Numbered from the stretch's first letter, positions 1 to 6,261 are shown. The stretch is 8,500 nt of DNA from Nitratireductor sp. (GCA_020441735.1 JAGRLQ010000092.1:1-8500), one strand, 5' to 3'. Program-made: numbers and translations. Notes: generated by a model not told the origin, from the sequence alone.

Positions 1-69
1 GCAGTGGGTGAAGGATAGGGGGAGGAAAAGAGGGTGGGGATTTCTTTTTCGGCACAAGCACCACCAACC

Positions 70-197
70 TAGTCATCCTCGGGCTTGTCCCCGTTGGCGG
101 CAGGCATTTGCTGCGCAAATGCCGAGAGTGGGGACCCAGAGCAAAGTTATTCACTGGGTTACTCACTGGATCCTCGGGTCAAGCCCGAGGATGACTA
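70..197. repeat. Nested inverted repeat, rhizobial-type palindromic intergenic element
   Basis: The 18-bp arm TAGTCATCCTCGGGCTTG (70-87) recurs as its exact reverse complement at 180-197. The right arm is itself part of a compact palindrome: ATCCTCGGG (170-178), loop TCAAG, CCCGAGGAT (184-192). The matching left copy is interrupted after CCCC at 89-92. Inside lie a second pair, GTCCCC (87-92) with GGGGAC (130-135), and a tight hairpin at 103-123. This looks like one palindromic repeat unit split by another. Such GTCATCC-CGGG palindromes are common between genes in rhizobia and relatives (general knowledge). No protein-coding signal was found here. Confidence 0.75.
103..123. repeat. Short perfect hairpin inside the palindromic cluster
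   Basis: GGCATTTGC (103-111) and GCAAATGCC (115-123) form a 9-bp perfect stem with a 3-nt loop. No T-tract follows on either strand, so it is not a normal intrinsic terminator. It sits in the centre of the larger 70-197 inverted repeat. Confidence 0.7.
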
Positions 198-215
198 AGG
201 AGAGCGCAGCACTTT

Positions 216-323
216 CAATCCGGTCTCACCCTCAGGTGCGAGTGGCGAAGCCACGAGCCTCGAAGGGCGAGCGCCGGATTGTAACTGATCCCTCAGGGGC
301 TTCCCTCGTCCTTCGCCCTTCGA
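216..323. repeat. Second inverted-repeat element with two interleaved arm pairs
   Basis: CAATCCGG (216-223) is repeated inverted as CCGGATTG (274-281). TCGAAGGGCGA (260-270) is repeated inverted as TCGCCCTTCGA (313-323). A small GTGGC-GAA-GCCAC hairpin lies at 242-254. The arm pairs interleave, so they cannot all pair at once, which suggests two repeat units inserted next to or into each other. No gene is supported here. Confidence 0.6.
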
Positions 324-364
324 CAAGCTCAGGAGGCTCACCATGAGTGAAGAGCGGGCGCGTT

Positions 365-418
365 ATACCCGCTAGTCATCCCCGAACCTGATCCGGGGAT
401 CATGCCAAGGGCGGGTAT
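365..418. repeat. Third palindromic repeat element, doubly nested
   Basis: Outer arms ATACCCGC (365-372) and GCGGGTAT (411-418) enclose inner arms ATCCCCG (378-384) and CGGGGAT (394-400). The unit shares the string CTAGTCATCC (372-381) with the first element (69-78), so the two probably belong to the same repeat family. It lies about 60 bp beyond the end of the minus-strand efflux gene and could act as a transcript-end hairpin, although it lacks a T-tract. Confidence 0.65.
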
Positions 419-475
419 GCGGACAAACCTGCTGCTTGCCGCACGTGCTCCAATGGCCGCTTCTGTTTGTTGGCT

Positions 476-1663
476 CTAAACTACTTCTCGCCTCAGCCAT
501 ACCGCCCAAACTGCGAACAACAGAGCCAGTACTGAAGCAGCGAGCATTAATAGTAGCAGCGCAAATGCACCGTTGGTGGGTGGCACGAGGTTGCCGGTGG
601 CTGCAGTAAGAATAGCACCTCCAGCAACGATTAGCGCGCCGCTCAGTCCAGCAGCGCTACCCGCGAGGTCAGGCCGAACCGACATGGCACCAGCATTGCT
701 TCCAGGCATGGTAATTCCGTTTCCTAATCCCACGAAAATGGTGCTCGCGAAGAATAGCTCTGCTGATGTTATCCCTGAAAAGAGGAGCGCCAATCCACCT
801 GCAAGACCCACACAGGCCACAACTCTTCCAGCGATCATCATGGTCGTGGGGTCGAAATTCTTCCCAACTCGACCAGCCAGAAAGCCGCCGATCATGAAGC
901 CAACGGTAATGGTCCCGATGTAGAAGCCAAGTTCGGCGGTTGTGACATTGAACATGGACTGGGCGACAAGAGGTGCGCCCGTCAAGAAAATGTAGAACGC
1001 GCCGACAGACAGCGTGCTGCAGAGGGCGTAAGCCCAGAACAGCGGCTCTCGGATCAGCGTGGTTGTGCCAGGCACTGGCGTGGCGGCATCTTCTAGCCTT
1101 TGTGGTTTTGTCTCTCCGAGGTCCACCCAGCAAAGTAGGAGCAATCCGATGCCCGCGACGGCATAGAAGCTAAATACGGACCGCCACCCAAAGAAGGTGT
1201 CCAGAACGCCGCCTAGCATGGGACCGATCATCGGGGCGATTGCCATGCCCATCCCGATATATCCGATCAGGCTCACGGCCTCCCGCTCGGTCCTGGTGTC
1301 GCGGACGATTGCCAGTGAAAGCGCATAGCCACCAATGATGCCGCCCTGAAGCATTCGGCAGGTCAGAAAGACCGCGACGTTCGGCGCAAATGCGCAACCT
1401 ACGGAGGCGATTGTGAAAACAAGCAAAGCCGCCAGAAGCACCGGTCGCCTTCCGATCCGATCTGACAAAGGACCGATGATGAGTTGGATGACGGCTGTGA
1501 TTGCCAGGTATCCAGAAACGGCCCAACTCACAGTGCTGTAGTCCGTCTTGAGATCGGCAGAGATGTTGGCGAGGGATGGTAGAAACATGTTGAGCGACAT
1601 GGGCGAAAACCCAGTCAGCAGGATCAGTGTAATCAAATGTGGTGGTGTTCTTGTGCGGTTCAT
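476..1663 (-). CDS. MFS drug efflux transporter, Bcr/CflA type (DHA1 family)
   Basis: This 395-residue inner-membrane protein has the length and about twelve hydrophobic segments expected of a drug:H+ antiporter of the DHA1 group. MFS motif A is clear at residues 64-74 (GPLSDRIGRRP, with Asp68, Arg72 and Arg73). A motif-B-like Arg103 in CRMLQG follows, and the glycine/proline-rich antiporter motif (APMIGPMLGG) lies at 143-152. Members of the Bcr/CflA group export bicyclomycin, chloramphenicol or florfenicol, and in some cases sulfonamides or cysteine; which applies here cannot be read from sequence. The chosen ATG has only a weak ribosome binding site and lies 19 bases beyond the T-tract of an intrinsic terminator, so expression depends on readthrough from the leader region upstream. 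Sampled 60-base lines of this gene are roughly 45-58% GC, against 67% for one line of the neighbouring kinase, which hints at acquisition by transfer. Confidence 0.9.
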   Translation of the reverse strand: MNRTRTPPHLITLILLTGFSPMSLNMFLPSLANISADLKTDYSTVSWAVSGYLAITAVIQLIIGPLSDRIGRRPVLLAALLVFTIASVGCAFAPNVAVFLTCRMLQGGIIGGYALSLAIVRDTRTEREAVSLIGYIGMGMAIAPMIGPMLGGVLDTFFGWRSVFSFYAVAGIGLLLLCWVDLGETKPQRLEDAATPVPGTTTLIREPLFWAYALCSTLSVGAFYIFLTGAPLVAQSMFNVTTAELGFYIGTITVGFMIGGFLAGRVGKNFDPTTMMIAGRVVACVGLAGGLALLFSGITSAELFFASTIFVGLGNGITMPGSNAGAMSVRPDLAGSAAGLSGALIVAGGAILTAATGNLVPPTNGAFALLLLMLAASVLALLFAVWAVWLRREVV

Positions 1664-1681
1664 CTTGGTTTTCTAGACCCT

Positions 1682-1713
1682 AAAACAAAAAAGCCCCCGA
1701 GAATGTCGGGGGC
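1682..1713 (-). terminator. Intrinsic terminator (attenuator) ahead of the efflux gene
   Basis: On the minus strand GCCCCCGA (1713-1706) pairs with TCGGGGGC (1700-1693) across a 5-nt loop, giving an 8-bp GC-rich stem. It is followed directly by TTTTTTGTTTT (1692-1682). It lies between a leader peptide and the efflux pump start, on the same strand, which is the layout of an attenuator rather than of a gene-end terminator. No same-strand gene ends just before it apart from the 16-codon leader. Confidence 0.85.
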
Positions 1714-1754
1714 GCATGGAAACGGATATGGAAAACCTTATCGGACCATGCACC
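1711..1754 (-). promoter_or_regulatory. Antiterminator hairpin competing with the attenuator
   Basis: In the minus-strand transcript GGUGCAUGG (1754-1746, codons 12-15 of the leader peptide) can pair over 9 bp (one G-U) with CCAUGCGCC (1719-1711). The middle forms an inner stem, GAUAAGG (1742-1736) with CCAUAUC (1731-1725), around a UUUU loop with one A-A mismatch. The 3' arm shares three bases (1713-1711) with the terminator's 5' arm, so the two structures exclude each other. The upstream arm lies inside the leader reading frame, so a ribosome's position could decide which one forms. The pairing was read by eye; folding energies were not computed. Confidence 0.65.
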
Positions 1755-1788
1755 TCTTGCTCACTACAACGACGAAATTGCAGGTCAT
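1738..1788 (-). CDS. Leader peptide of the efflux gene attenuator
   Basis: A 16-codon frame encodes MTCNFVVVVSKRCMVR and then TAA. Its ribosome binding site AAAGGAG lies 7 bases before the ATG and is much stronger than that of the efflux gene. It contains four valine codons in a row (GTC GTT GTA GTG, codons 6-9). The frame ends inside the antiterminator hairpin, 25 bases before the terminator stem. Short leaders of this kind control antibiotic resistance genes (erm, cat and cmlA leaders) and amino acid operons by ribosome stalling (established knowledge). For a multidrug-type exporter an antibiotic-stalled ribosome is the likelier trigger. The peptide itself probably has no function after synthesis. 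I do not recognise it as a described leader. Confidence 0.75.
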   Translation of the reverse strand: MTCNFVVVVSKRCMVR

Positions 1789-1808
1789 GATCTCACTCCT
1801 TTGTTCGG

Positions 1809-1837
1809 AGAATAGTCAGCTTGGCGGTAGGAGGCAA
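1809..1837 (-). promoter_or_regulatory. Predicted sigma70-type promoter for leader and efflux gene
   Basis: On the minus strand TTGCCT (1837-1832) and TATTCT (1814-1809) are separated by exactly 17 bases. Transcription would start near 1802, so the RNA would begin almost at the leader's AAAGGAG ribosome binding site, leaving a very short 5' end. The promoter lies within the 160-base gap after the kinase stop codon, so the pump need not depend on transcription from the kinase. The remainder of that gap (1838-1949) shows nothing definite, and no convincing terminator follows the kinase. Confidence 0.55.
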
Positions 1838-1949
1838 TAAGCAAAGCCGCCCTTCGTGCTGAGCGCAGCATCGGTAACTACGGGCTCAAAGCCGTCATTC
1901 CGGCAACGATCAGGTAAACACAACCTGGAAGCAGAAACTATCCCCCCCC

Positions 1950-4900
1950 TCACTCCGCAGCCATGCCAACCCGGTTGATCTGTGAAAGCAGGGCCCGGAG
2001 GGCTGCGGGTTTGACCGGCTTGTTGAGGATGGGCACCCCGGCATTTTCCGCCTGCTTCTTGATCTCGCCGCTGCGGTCGGCGGTTACCAGCACAGCAGGC
2101 AGATCGCTGCCGGCCTTCGCGCGCAGCTTTGCGATGACCGCCAGCCCGTCTTCCTGATCGAGGTGATAATCGACCAGCGCGATATGCGGCGACCATTTGC
2201 CGTTGGAAAGATGCCTGAGCGCCCCCTTGGAGGAACCGGCAGCCTTGACCGTGCAGCCCCAGTGTTCGAGCAGGCCGCGCATGCCTTCCAGGATCGTCGG
2301 ATCGTTGTCGATGCAGATAACCTGCAGCCCGTCCAGCGCCGCGCCGCCGATTGTTCCTTCCCGCGACTTCCGGAGCCGCTTGTATTCCGCCATGGTGCGC
2401 GGCGCGCGGATCGAAAACAGCGTTCCCTTTCCTGGAACCGAGCGCACCGAAACCCCATGGCCCAACGCCTTCGAGATCCGGTCGACGATGGAAAGGCCAA
2501 GACCCAGGCCGGGCGCGAGGCGGGCGCCGGCATCGAGCCGCTCGAACTCCTTGAAGATCGTGTCCTCGTCATCCTCTGAAATGCCGATGCCGGTATCGGC
2601 CACGATCAGCGTCACCTCGCTGCCGCTGCGCCGGCAACCGACAAGCACCTTGCCTTCATTTGTGTATTTGATGGCGTTGGAAACCAGGTTCTGTAATAGC
2701 CGCCGCATATAGGCGGGATCGGACTTGACCCATAGCGAGGTCGGCACCAGCCGGAAGTCGAGTTTCTTTTCCTGCGCCATGGGTAGGAATTCGATTTCGA
2801 TCTGGTCGAACAGGCGCTGTAGGGGAAAGCCGGAGATCGAGAGCTTGTGGCTGGTCGTGTCGAGACGGGAAATCGCCAACACGGAGCCGAGGATTTCCTC
2901 CACCGATTCCAGGGAGCGCGAAATGTTGTTGCCGAGCTTCACCGTGTCGGGCTTGCGGCTCTTTTCAAGCAGGGTGGACGTGTAAAGCCGCGCGGCATTG
3001 AGCGGCTGCAGCAGGTCATGGCCGGCCGCTGACAGGAACCGCGTCTTGGACTGGTTGGCAAGGTCGGCCTCCCGCGTTGCCTGTTCGAGCTGCGAATTGG
3101 CGCGTACCAGATCGCGGGTGCGTTCCTCGACGCGCTTTTCCAGGCTTTCGTTTGCTTCCTTCAGGGCTTCGGCAAACATCATCCGCTCGGTGACATCGTT
3201 CCACGCGATGACCACGCCGCCATCGGGCATGGCGCTGGTTCGGATTTCCACAATGCGTTCGATGCGGGGAAGCGCCAGCCCCCAGGTCTTGCGGGTGACC
3301 AGCAGCCGGTCTTCCAGATTGTCGAAGCTTGTATCCTGCGGCCCGATGCGGTGTTTGGCGGCGATCTCCTCGACAATGACGGAGAGCGGCGTCCCGGCCT
3401 GGCCGATGCTCTCCGGCAGGTTGAGCAATCTGCGGAACTGCTTGTTCCAGAACGACAGCCGGTTATCGGCATCGAACACCGTAATGCCCTGGTCGAGCTG
3501 GTCGAAGGCGGTTCTCAGCAGCGACTGGTTGTACTGGATCGCGGCGGTGGCCTCGTCGAGCAATTGCAGGTTGGTGGTCGAGGTTTCCTCATAGCGCTGC
3601 AGCAGAAGGGAGTGCACCAGCCGCGAGGAAGAGGAGCCGATGGCGCTCGCCAGCGTTTCTTCCGAATAGCGGATGAGATTGGCGCTGGCCGGCTCGTTCG
3701 GCTGTGCCTGATAGCCGGCTTCCTGCCAGTAGCGCTCGAAGGCGCGCCGTGCCCGGTTGCGCCCCAGATAGCGCGCCAGCGTCGTGTTGATCTGGCCGAC
3801 GGTGACAAGCCCGACGCCGGGCGAAACTTCCTGCCCCTGTCCGGTGCGGAATGCCACGAACACCGTTGCCTGATGATCTTCCAGCGAGGAAGCCCGCCGG
3901 GTGAAGGAGCCAAGCACGAAGCCGATCGTGTTGAAGGAAAGGCTCCACAGGACACCGTTTGCCAGCGGTGAAAGGTCGAGATCGATCAGCCGTTCGGTGG
4001 AAAAAAGCTGCAGCCCGAAGATCACGCCCTCTGGCGCGATGGTCGGCAGCAGCAGCGTATAGGTCCAGACCGCAAGCCCCAGCACCATTCCGGCAATCGC
4101 CCCGCGGGCATTGGCCCCGCGCCAGAACAATCCGCCGAAAAAGGCCGGCGCCAGTTGCGCTGCCGCGGCAAAGGAGACGAGCCCGATCGAGGCAAGCGCC
4201 TGCGAATTGTCAGCCGCCTTGTAATAAGCATAGGCAAGCAGCAGCACCAGGGTGATGGCCGTGCGCCGGATGACCAGAATGCGCTGCTCCATATCGGTCG
4301 GGTCTTCGCGAATGTCGTAGCCGTCACCGCGCAGATAGGCAGGCAGCACCAGGTGGTTGGAGATCATGATTGCCAGCGCCACGCAGGCAACGATGACCAT
4401 CGCCGTGCCAGCCGAAAGACCTCCGAGAAAGGCCATTGCCGCAATGACGGTGTTGCCGGCCATCTCCGGCAGTGCCAGCACGAAATGGTCGCCATTAAGC
4501 TGGTCGCCAAAGGTCAGAATGCCGGCTGCCGCGATCGGCAGCACGAACAGGTTGATCAGGACGAGATAGAGCGGAAACAGCCAGCGCGCCCGGTTGAGTT
4601 CGCGCTCGGAATAGTTTTCCACCACGGCGACGTGAAACTGCCTTGGCAGCAGCATGAAGGCGAGCGTGCTCAAAACCGTGAGCACGATCAGGTTGGTGCT
4701 GTCCGTTCCGGCGGAAGCAACAGCCTGGATATGCTCGTTGGCAGCAGCCTTTGCGTAGAGATCGCCGAGCCCGACGAACATGAACCAGGTGATGAAGATC
4801 CCGACGATCAGGAAAGCAGCGAGCTTGATGGCCGATTCAAGCGCGATTGCCAGCATCAACCCGTCCTGGTGCTCGGTCGCATCGGCATGCCGTGTGCCGA

Positions 4901-5432
4901 ACAGGATGGTGAAGATTGCCAGCACGACAACGATGAACAGGGAAAAATCGCCGAGCAGCGGCAGGGCTGCCGCCTCCTGCACACCGCCGGGAGAAATCAG
5001 CAGCGACAGCGATGTGGAGACAGCCTTCAACTGCAGCGCGATATAGGGCACCGTTCCCACCACGCAGATGATGGTGGCAACTGCCGCCACCCGCACGCTC
5101 TTGCCGTAGCGCGCGCCGAGAAAGTCGGCGACCGAGGTGATGCGCTGCTGCTTGGAAAGGCTGATTACCTTTTTCAGCACCGGGAAACCGATGGTCATCA
5201 CCAGAATGGGACCGATATATATGGTCAGGAAACTGAGCCCGCTGCTCGCTGCCAGTCCCACCGAGCCGAAGAACGTCCAGGTGGTGCAGTAAATCGCCAG
5301 CGACAACGGATAGATGGTGGCATGCGACCTGAGCAGGCTGCCCTCGCGATGGGTGTCGCCGAAGCGTGCCACCGCAAACAGCAGCAAAAGATAACAGAAG
5401 GCGAGCGCCGCCAGCAGGCCGGGATGCATCAT
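1950..5432 (-). CDS. Hybrid sensor histidine kinase with SSS-transporter-like sensor domain (SSS-PAS-HisKA-HATPase-REC)
   Basis: This 1160-residue membrane protein joins a sodium:solute symporter-like half (residues about 5-510, roughly 13 hydrophobic segments) to a signalling half. A linker at about 515-600 may correspond to the STAC-like segment of CbrA-type kinases. A PAS domain follows (about 638-750), then a coiled coil (about 750-797) and the dimerisation/phosphoacceptor helix with His805 in GHDLLQP. The ATPase domain has the N box (Asn915, Asn919), G1 (DTGIG, 946-950), F box (960-967) and G2 (GLGLGL, 975-980). The C-terminal receiver has phosphoacceptor Asp1088, Thr1117 and Lys1138. 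All key catalytic residues are present. The acidic pocket reads Asp1042-Asn1043-Asp1044. Known relatives such as Pseudomonas CbrA sense or take up solutes (histidine) and control carbon/nitrogen use; the ligand here is unknown. The chosen ATG has GGGGGA six bases upstream. A second ATG follows at once. Confidence 0.93.
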   Translation of the reverse strand: MMHPGLLAALAFCYLLLLFAVARFGDTHREGSLLRSHATIYPLSLAIYCTTWTFFGSVGLAASSGLSFLTIYIGPILVMTIGFPVLKKVISLSKQQRITSVADFLGARYGKSVRVAAVATIICVVGTVPYIALQLKAVSTSLSLLISPGGVQEAAALPLLGDFSLFIVVVLAIFTILFGTRHADATEHQDGLMLAIALESAIKLAAFLIVGIFITWFMFVGLGDLYAKAAANEHIQAVASAGTDSTNLIVLTVLSTLAFMLLPRQFHVAVVENYSERELNRARWLFPLYLVLINLFVLPIAAAGILTFGDQLNGDHFVLALPEMAGNTVIAAMAFLGGLSAGTAMVIVACVALAIMISNHLVLPAYLRGDGYDIREDPTDMEQRILVIRRTAITLVLLLAYAYYKAADNSQALASIGLVSFAAAAQLAPAFFGGLFWRGANARGAIAGMVLGLAVWTYTLLLPTIAPEGVIFGLQLFSTERLIDLDLSPLANGVLWSLSFNTIGFVLGSFTRRASSLEDHQATVFVAFRTGQGQEVSPGVGLVTVGQINTTLARYLGRNRARRAFERYWQEAGYQAQPNEPASANLIRYSEETLASAIGSSSSRLVHSLLLQRYEETSTTNLQLLDEATAAIQYNQSLLRTAFDQLDQGITVFDADNRLSFWNKQFRRLLNLPESIGQAGTPLSVIVEEIAAKHRIGPQDTSFDNLEDRLLVTRKTWGLALPRIERIVEIRTSAMPDGGVVIAWNDVTERMMFAEALKEANESLEKRVEERTRDLVRANSQLEQATREADLANQSKTRFLSAAGHDLLQPLNAARLYTSTLLEKSRKPDTVKLGNNISRSLESVEEILGSVLAISRLDTTSHKLSISGFPLQRLFDQIEIEFLPMAQEKKLDFRLVPTSLWVKSDPAYMRRLLQNLVSNAIKYTNEGKVLVGCRRSGSEVTLIVADTGIGISEDDEDTIFKEFERLDAGARLAPGLGLGLSIVDRISKALGHGVSVRSVPGKGTLFSIRAPRTMAEYKRLRKSREGTIGGAALDGLQVICIDNDPTILEGMRGLLEHWGCTVKAAGSSKGALRHLSNGKWSPHIALVDYHLDQEDGLAVIAKLRAKAGSDLPAVLVTADRSGEIKKQAENAGVPILNKPVKPAALRALLSQINRVGMAAE

Positions 5433-5482
5433 GGTCGATCCCCCGTCCGTCTTTCGCGCATGCGGTCGCCCGCAAATGTCAT
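5429..5482 (-). CDS. Possible 17-codon upstream reading frame overlapping the kinase start
   Basis: The frame encodes MTFAGDRMRERRTGDRP. It has a strong ribosome binding site, GGGAGG (5496-5491), eight bases before its ATG. Its TGA stop overlaps the kinase ATG in an ATGA arrangement, the classic layout for translational coupling. The kinase's own site (GGGGGA) is weaker, so ribosomes ending on this frame could reinitiate on the kinase. The peptide is basic and resembles no family I know. It may simply be a regulatory device, or chance. Confidence 0.4.
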   Translation of the reverse strand: MTFAGDRMRERRTGDRP

Positions 5483-5586
5483 GCCTGCTACCTCCCGTGC
5501 CTTCCCCTTCCTATCTGCTTCAAGGCAGTACGCGGCAGGTTCTCCTCTCCTGCCCGGGGTTCCGGCAGTGGCAATCTACCGTTTTG

Positions 5587-5630
5587 AACCGTAAACTAGC
5601 AAGCCATCGCCCGTAACAGCCTTTACGGTT
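5587..5630. promoter_or_regulatory. Inverted repeat AACCGTAAA / TTTACGGTT, possible operator
   Basis: AACCGTAAA (5587-5595) and its perfect reverse complement TTTACGGTT (5622-5630) lie 26 bases apart in the divergent promoter region. A third partial copy, ACCGTTTT, directly precedes at 5578-5585. The arms could be binding sites for a regulator controlling the kinase, mscL or both. No T-tract follows, so it is not a terminator. The role is inferred from position only. Confidence 0.35.
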
Positions 5631-5651
5631 TCCGGCTGCCACCTTGCCGCC

Positions 5652-5683
5652 GCCAGCATGTCGTAAGGCCAGCATGTCGTAAG
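5652..5683. repeat. Perfect 16-bp tandem duplication
   Basis: GCCAGCATGTCGTAAG occurs twice head to tail without mismatch (5652-5667 and 5668-5683), about 130 bases ahead of mscL. Two identical copies suggest a recent duplication by replication slippage, or a doubled binding site. Confidence 0.9.
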
Positions 5684-5708
5684 GGATGTGCAAAGGCCGA
5701 TTTTTCGC

Positions 5709-5736
5709 TTAACCCATCGTAATGTTTCCGTTATAG
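5709..5736 (+). promoter_or_regulatory. Weak candidate promoter for mscL
   Basis: TTAACC (5709-5714) and TTATAG (5731-5736) are separated by 16 bases. This would start transcription near 5743, leaving an untranslated leader of about 70 bases before mscL. Both boxes match the sigma70 consensus only partly, and no better pair was seen in the region. Confidence 0.3.
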
Positions 5737-5812
5737 GCCAAACAGTGCCCGGCATCGGCAGCACCCTGATGACCTGCCGGGAAATGAGGAACCCACCCAC
5801 TGGGGGAAGCAC

Positions 5813-6235
5813 ATGATTGAGGAATTCAAGAAGTTTATCCTGAAGGGCAATGTCATGGACCTTGCCGTCGGGGTCATCATTGGCGGCGCCTTTGGCGCCA
5901 TCACGACCTCGCTGGTAGGTGATGTACTGATGCCGATCATTGGCGCCATTTTCGGCGGCCTGGATTTTTCCAACTATTTCGCACCCCTTGCCAGTGGTGT
6001 CACGGCAAGCACGCTGGAAGCCGCCAAGGAGCAGGGCGCTGTGCTGGCCTATGGCAGTTTCATCACAGCCGTCATCAACTTCCTGATCATCGGCTTCATC
6101 GTCTTCCTGATGGTCAAGGCGGTCAACCGGATGATGGAAAAGGAAGAAGAAGCGCCCGCCGCACCGCCGGAGCCCAGCAAGGAAGAAGTATTGCTGGGCG
6201 AGATCCGCGACGCGCTGGTCAAGAAGAAGCGCTGA
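5813..6235 (+). CDS. mscL: Large-conductance mechanosensitive channel MscL
   Basis: This 140-residue inner-membrane protein forms a homopentameric pore that opens under membrane tension and releases solutes on sudden hypo-osmotic shock. The family N-terminus is intact: an amphipathic helix (EEFKKFILKGNVMDLAVGV) runs into TM1, with the glycine-rich gate region VGVIIGGAFG at 19-28 and DVLMPIIG at 37-44. A short periplasmic loop (about 50-77) leads to TM2 (about 80-104). The cytoplasmic tail ends in a charged linker and the conserved helix EEVLLGEIRDAL (124-135). Length and order match E. coli MscL closely. GGGGGAAG (5802-5808 plus the adjoining base) serves as ribosome binding site. The gene is probably transcribed alone, since a strong terminator follows 26 bases after the stop. 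Confidence 0.97.
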   Translation: MIEEFKKFILKGNVMDLAVGVIIGGAFGAITTSLVGDVLMPIIGAIFGGLDFSNYFAPLASGVTASTLEAAKEQGAVLAYGSFITAVINFLIIGFIVFLMVKAVNRMMEKEEEAPAAPPEPSKEEVLLGEIRDALVKKKR

Positions 6236-6261
6236 GCCGGCCGCTACACCGCAAACAATGC

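Larger units (their letters stand above)
5483..5812. other. Divergent intergenic region between kinase and mscL
   Basis: These 330 bases separate two genes transcribed away from each other, so they should carry both promoters. They contain a 9-bp inverted repeat (5587-5630), a 16-bp tandem duplication (5652-5683) and a weak candidate promoter toward mscL (5709-5736). Toward the kinase, TTGCTA and TAGATT 18 bases apart lie within the inverted-repeat region on the minus strand, but the match is poor. No additional gene or RNA gene was recognised. Confidence 0.6.

Noticed and set aside
8..346. Open frame of 112 codons on the plus strand
   Set aside because: It runs through the palindromic repeats; its SSPRMTK-type peptide is a typical false translation of such repeats, and no ribosome binding site or family similarity is seen.
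69..418. CRISPR array
   Set aside because: The repeats are inverted and irregular in length and spacing, with no direct repeats at constant intervals and no cas genes.
1942..1949. Run of eight C's next to the kinase stop codon as a programmed slippage site
   Set aside because: It lies outside the reading frame, just after the stop codon on the minus strand, so it cannot shift kinase translation.
4155..5594. 479-codon plus-strand frame antisense to the kinase
   Set aside because: It is the mirror of a GC-rich coding gene, rich in His, Gln, Arg and Asp with no recognisable domain; the opposite strand is a clear, complete kinase.
5709..5723. CtrA-like site TTAA-N7-TTAA ahead of mscL
   Set aside because: Only the first half-site fits; the second reads TAAT, and mscL is not an expected cell-cycle target.
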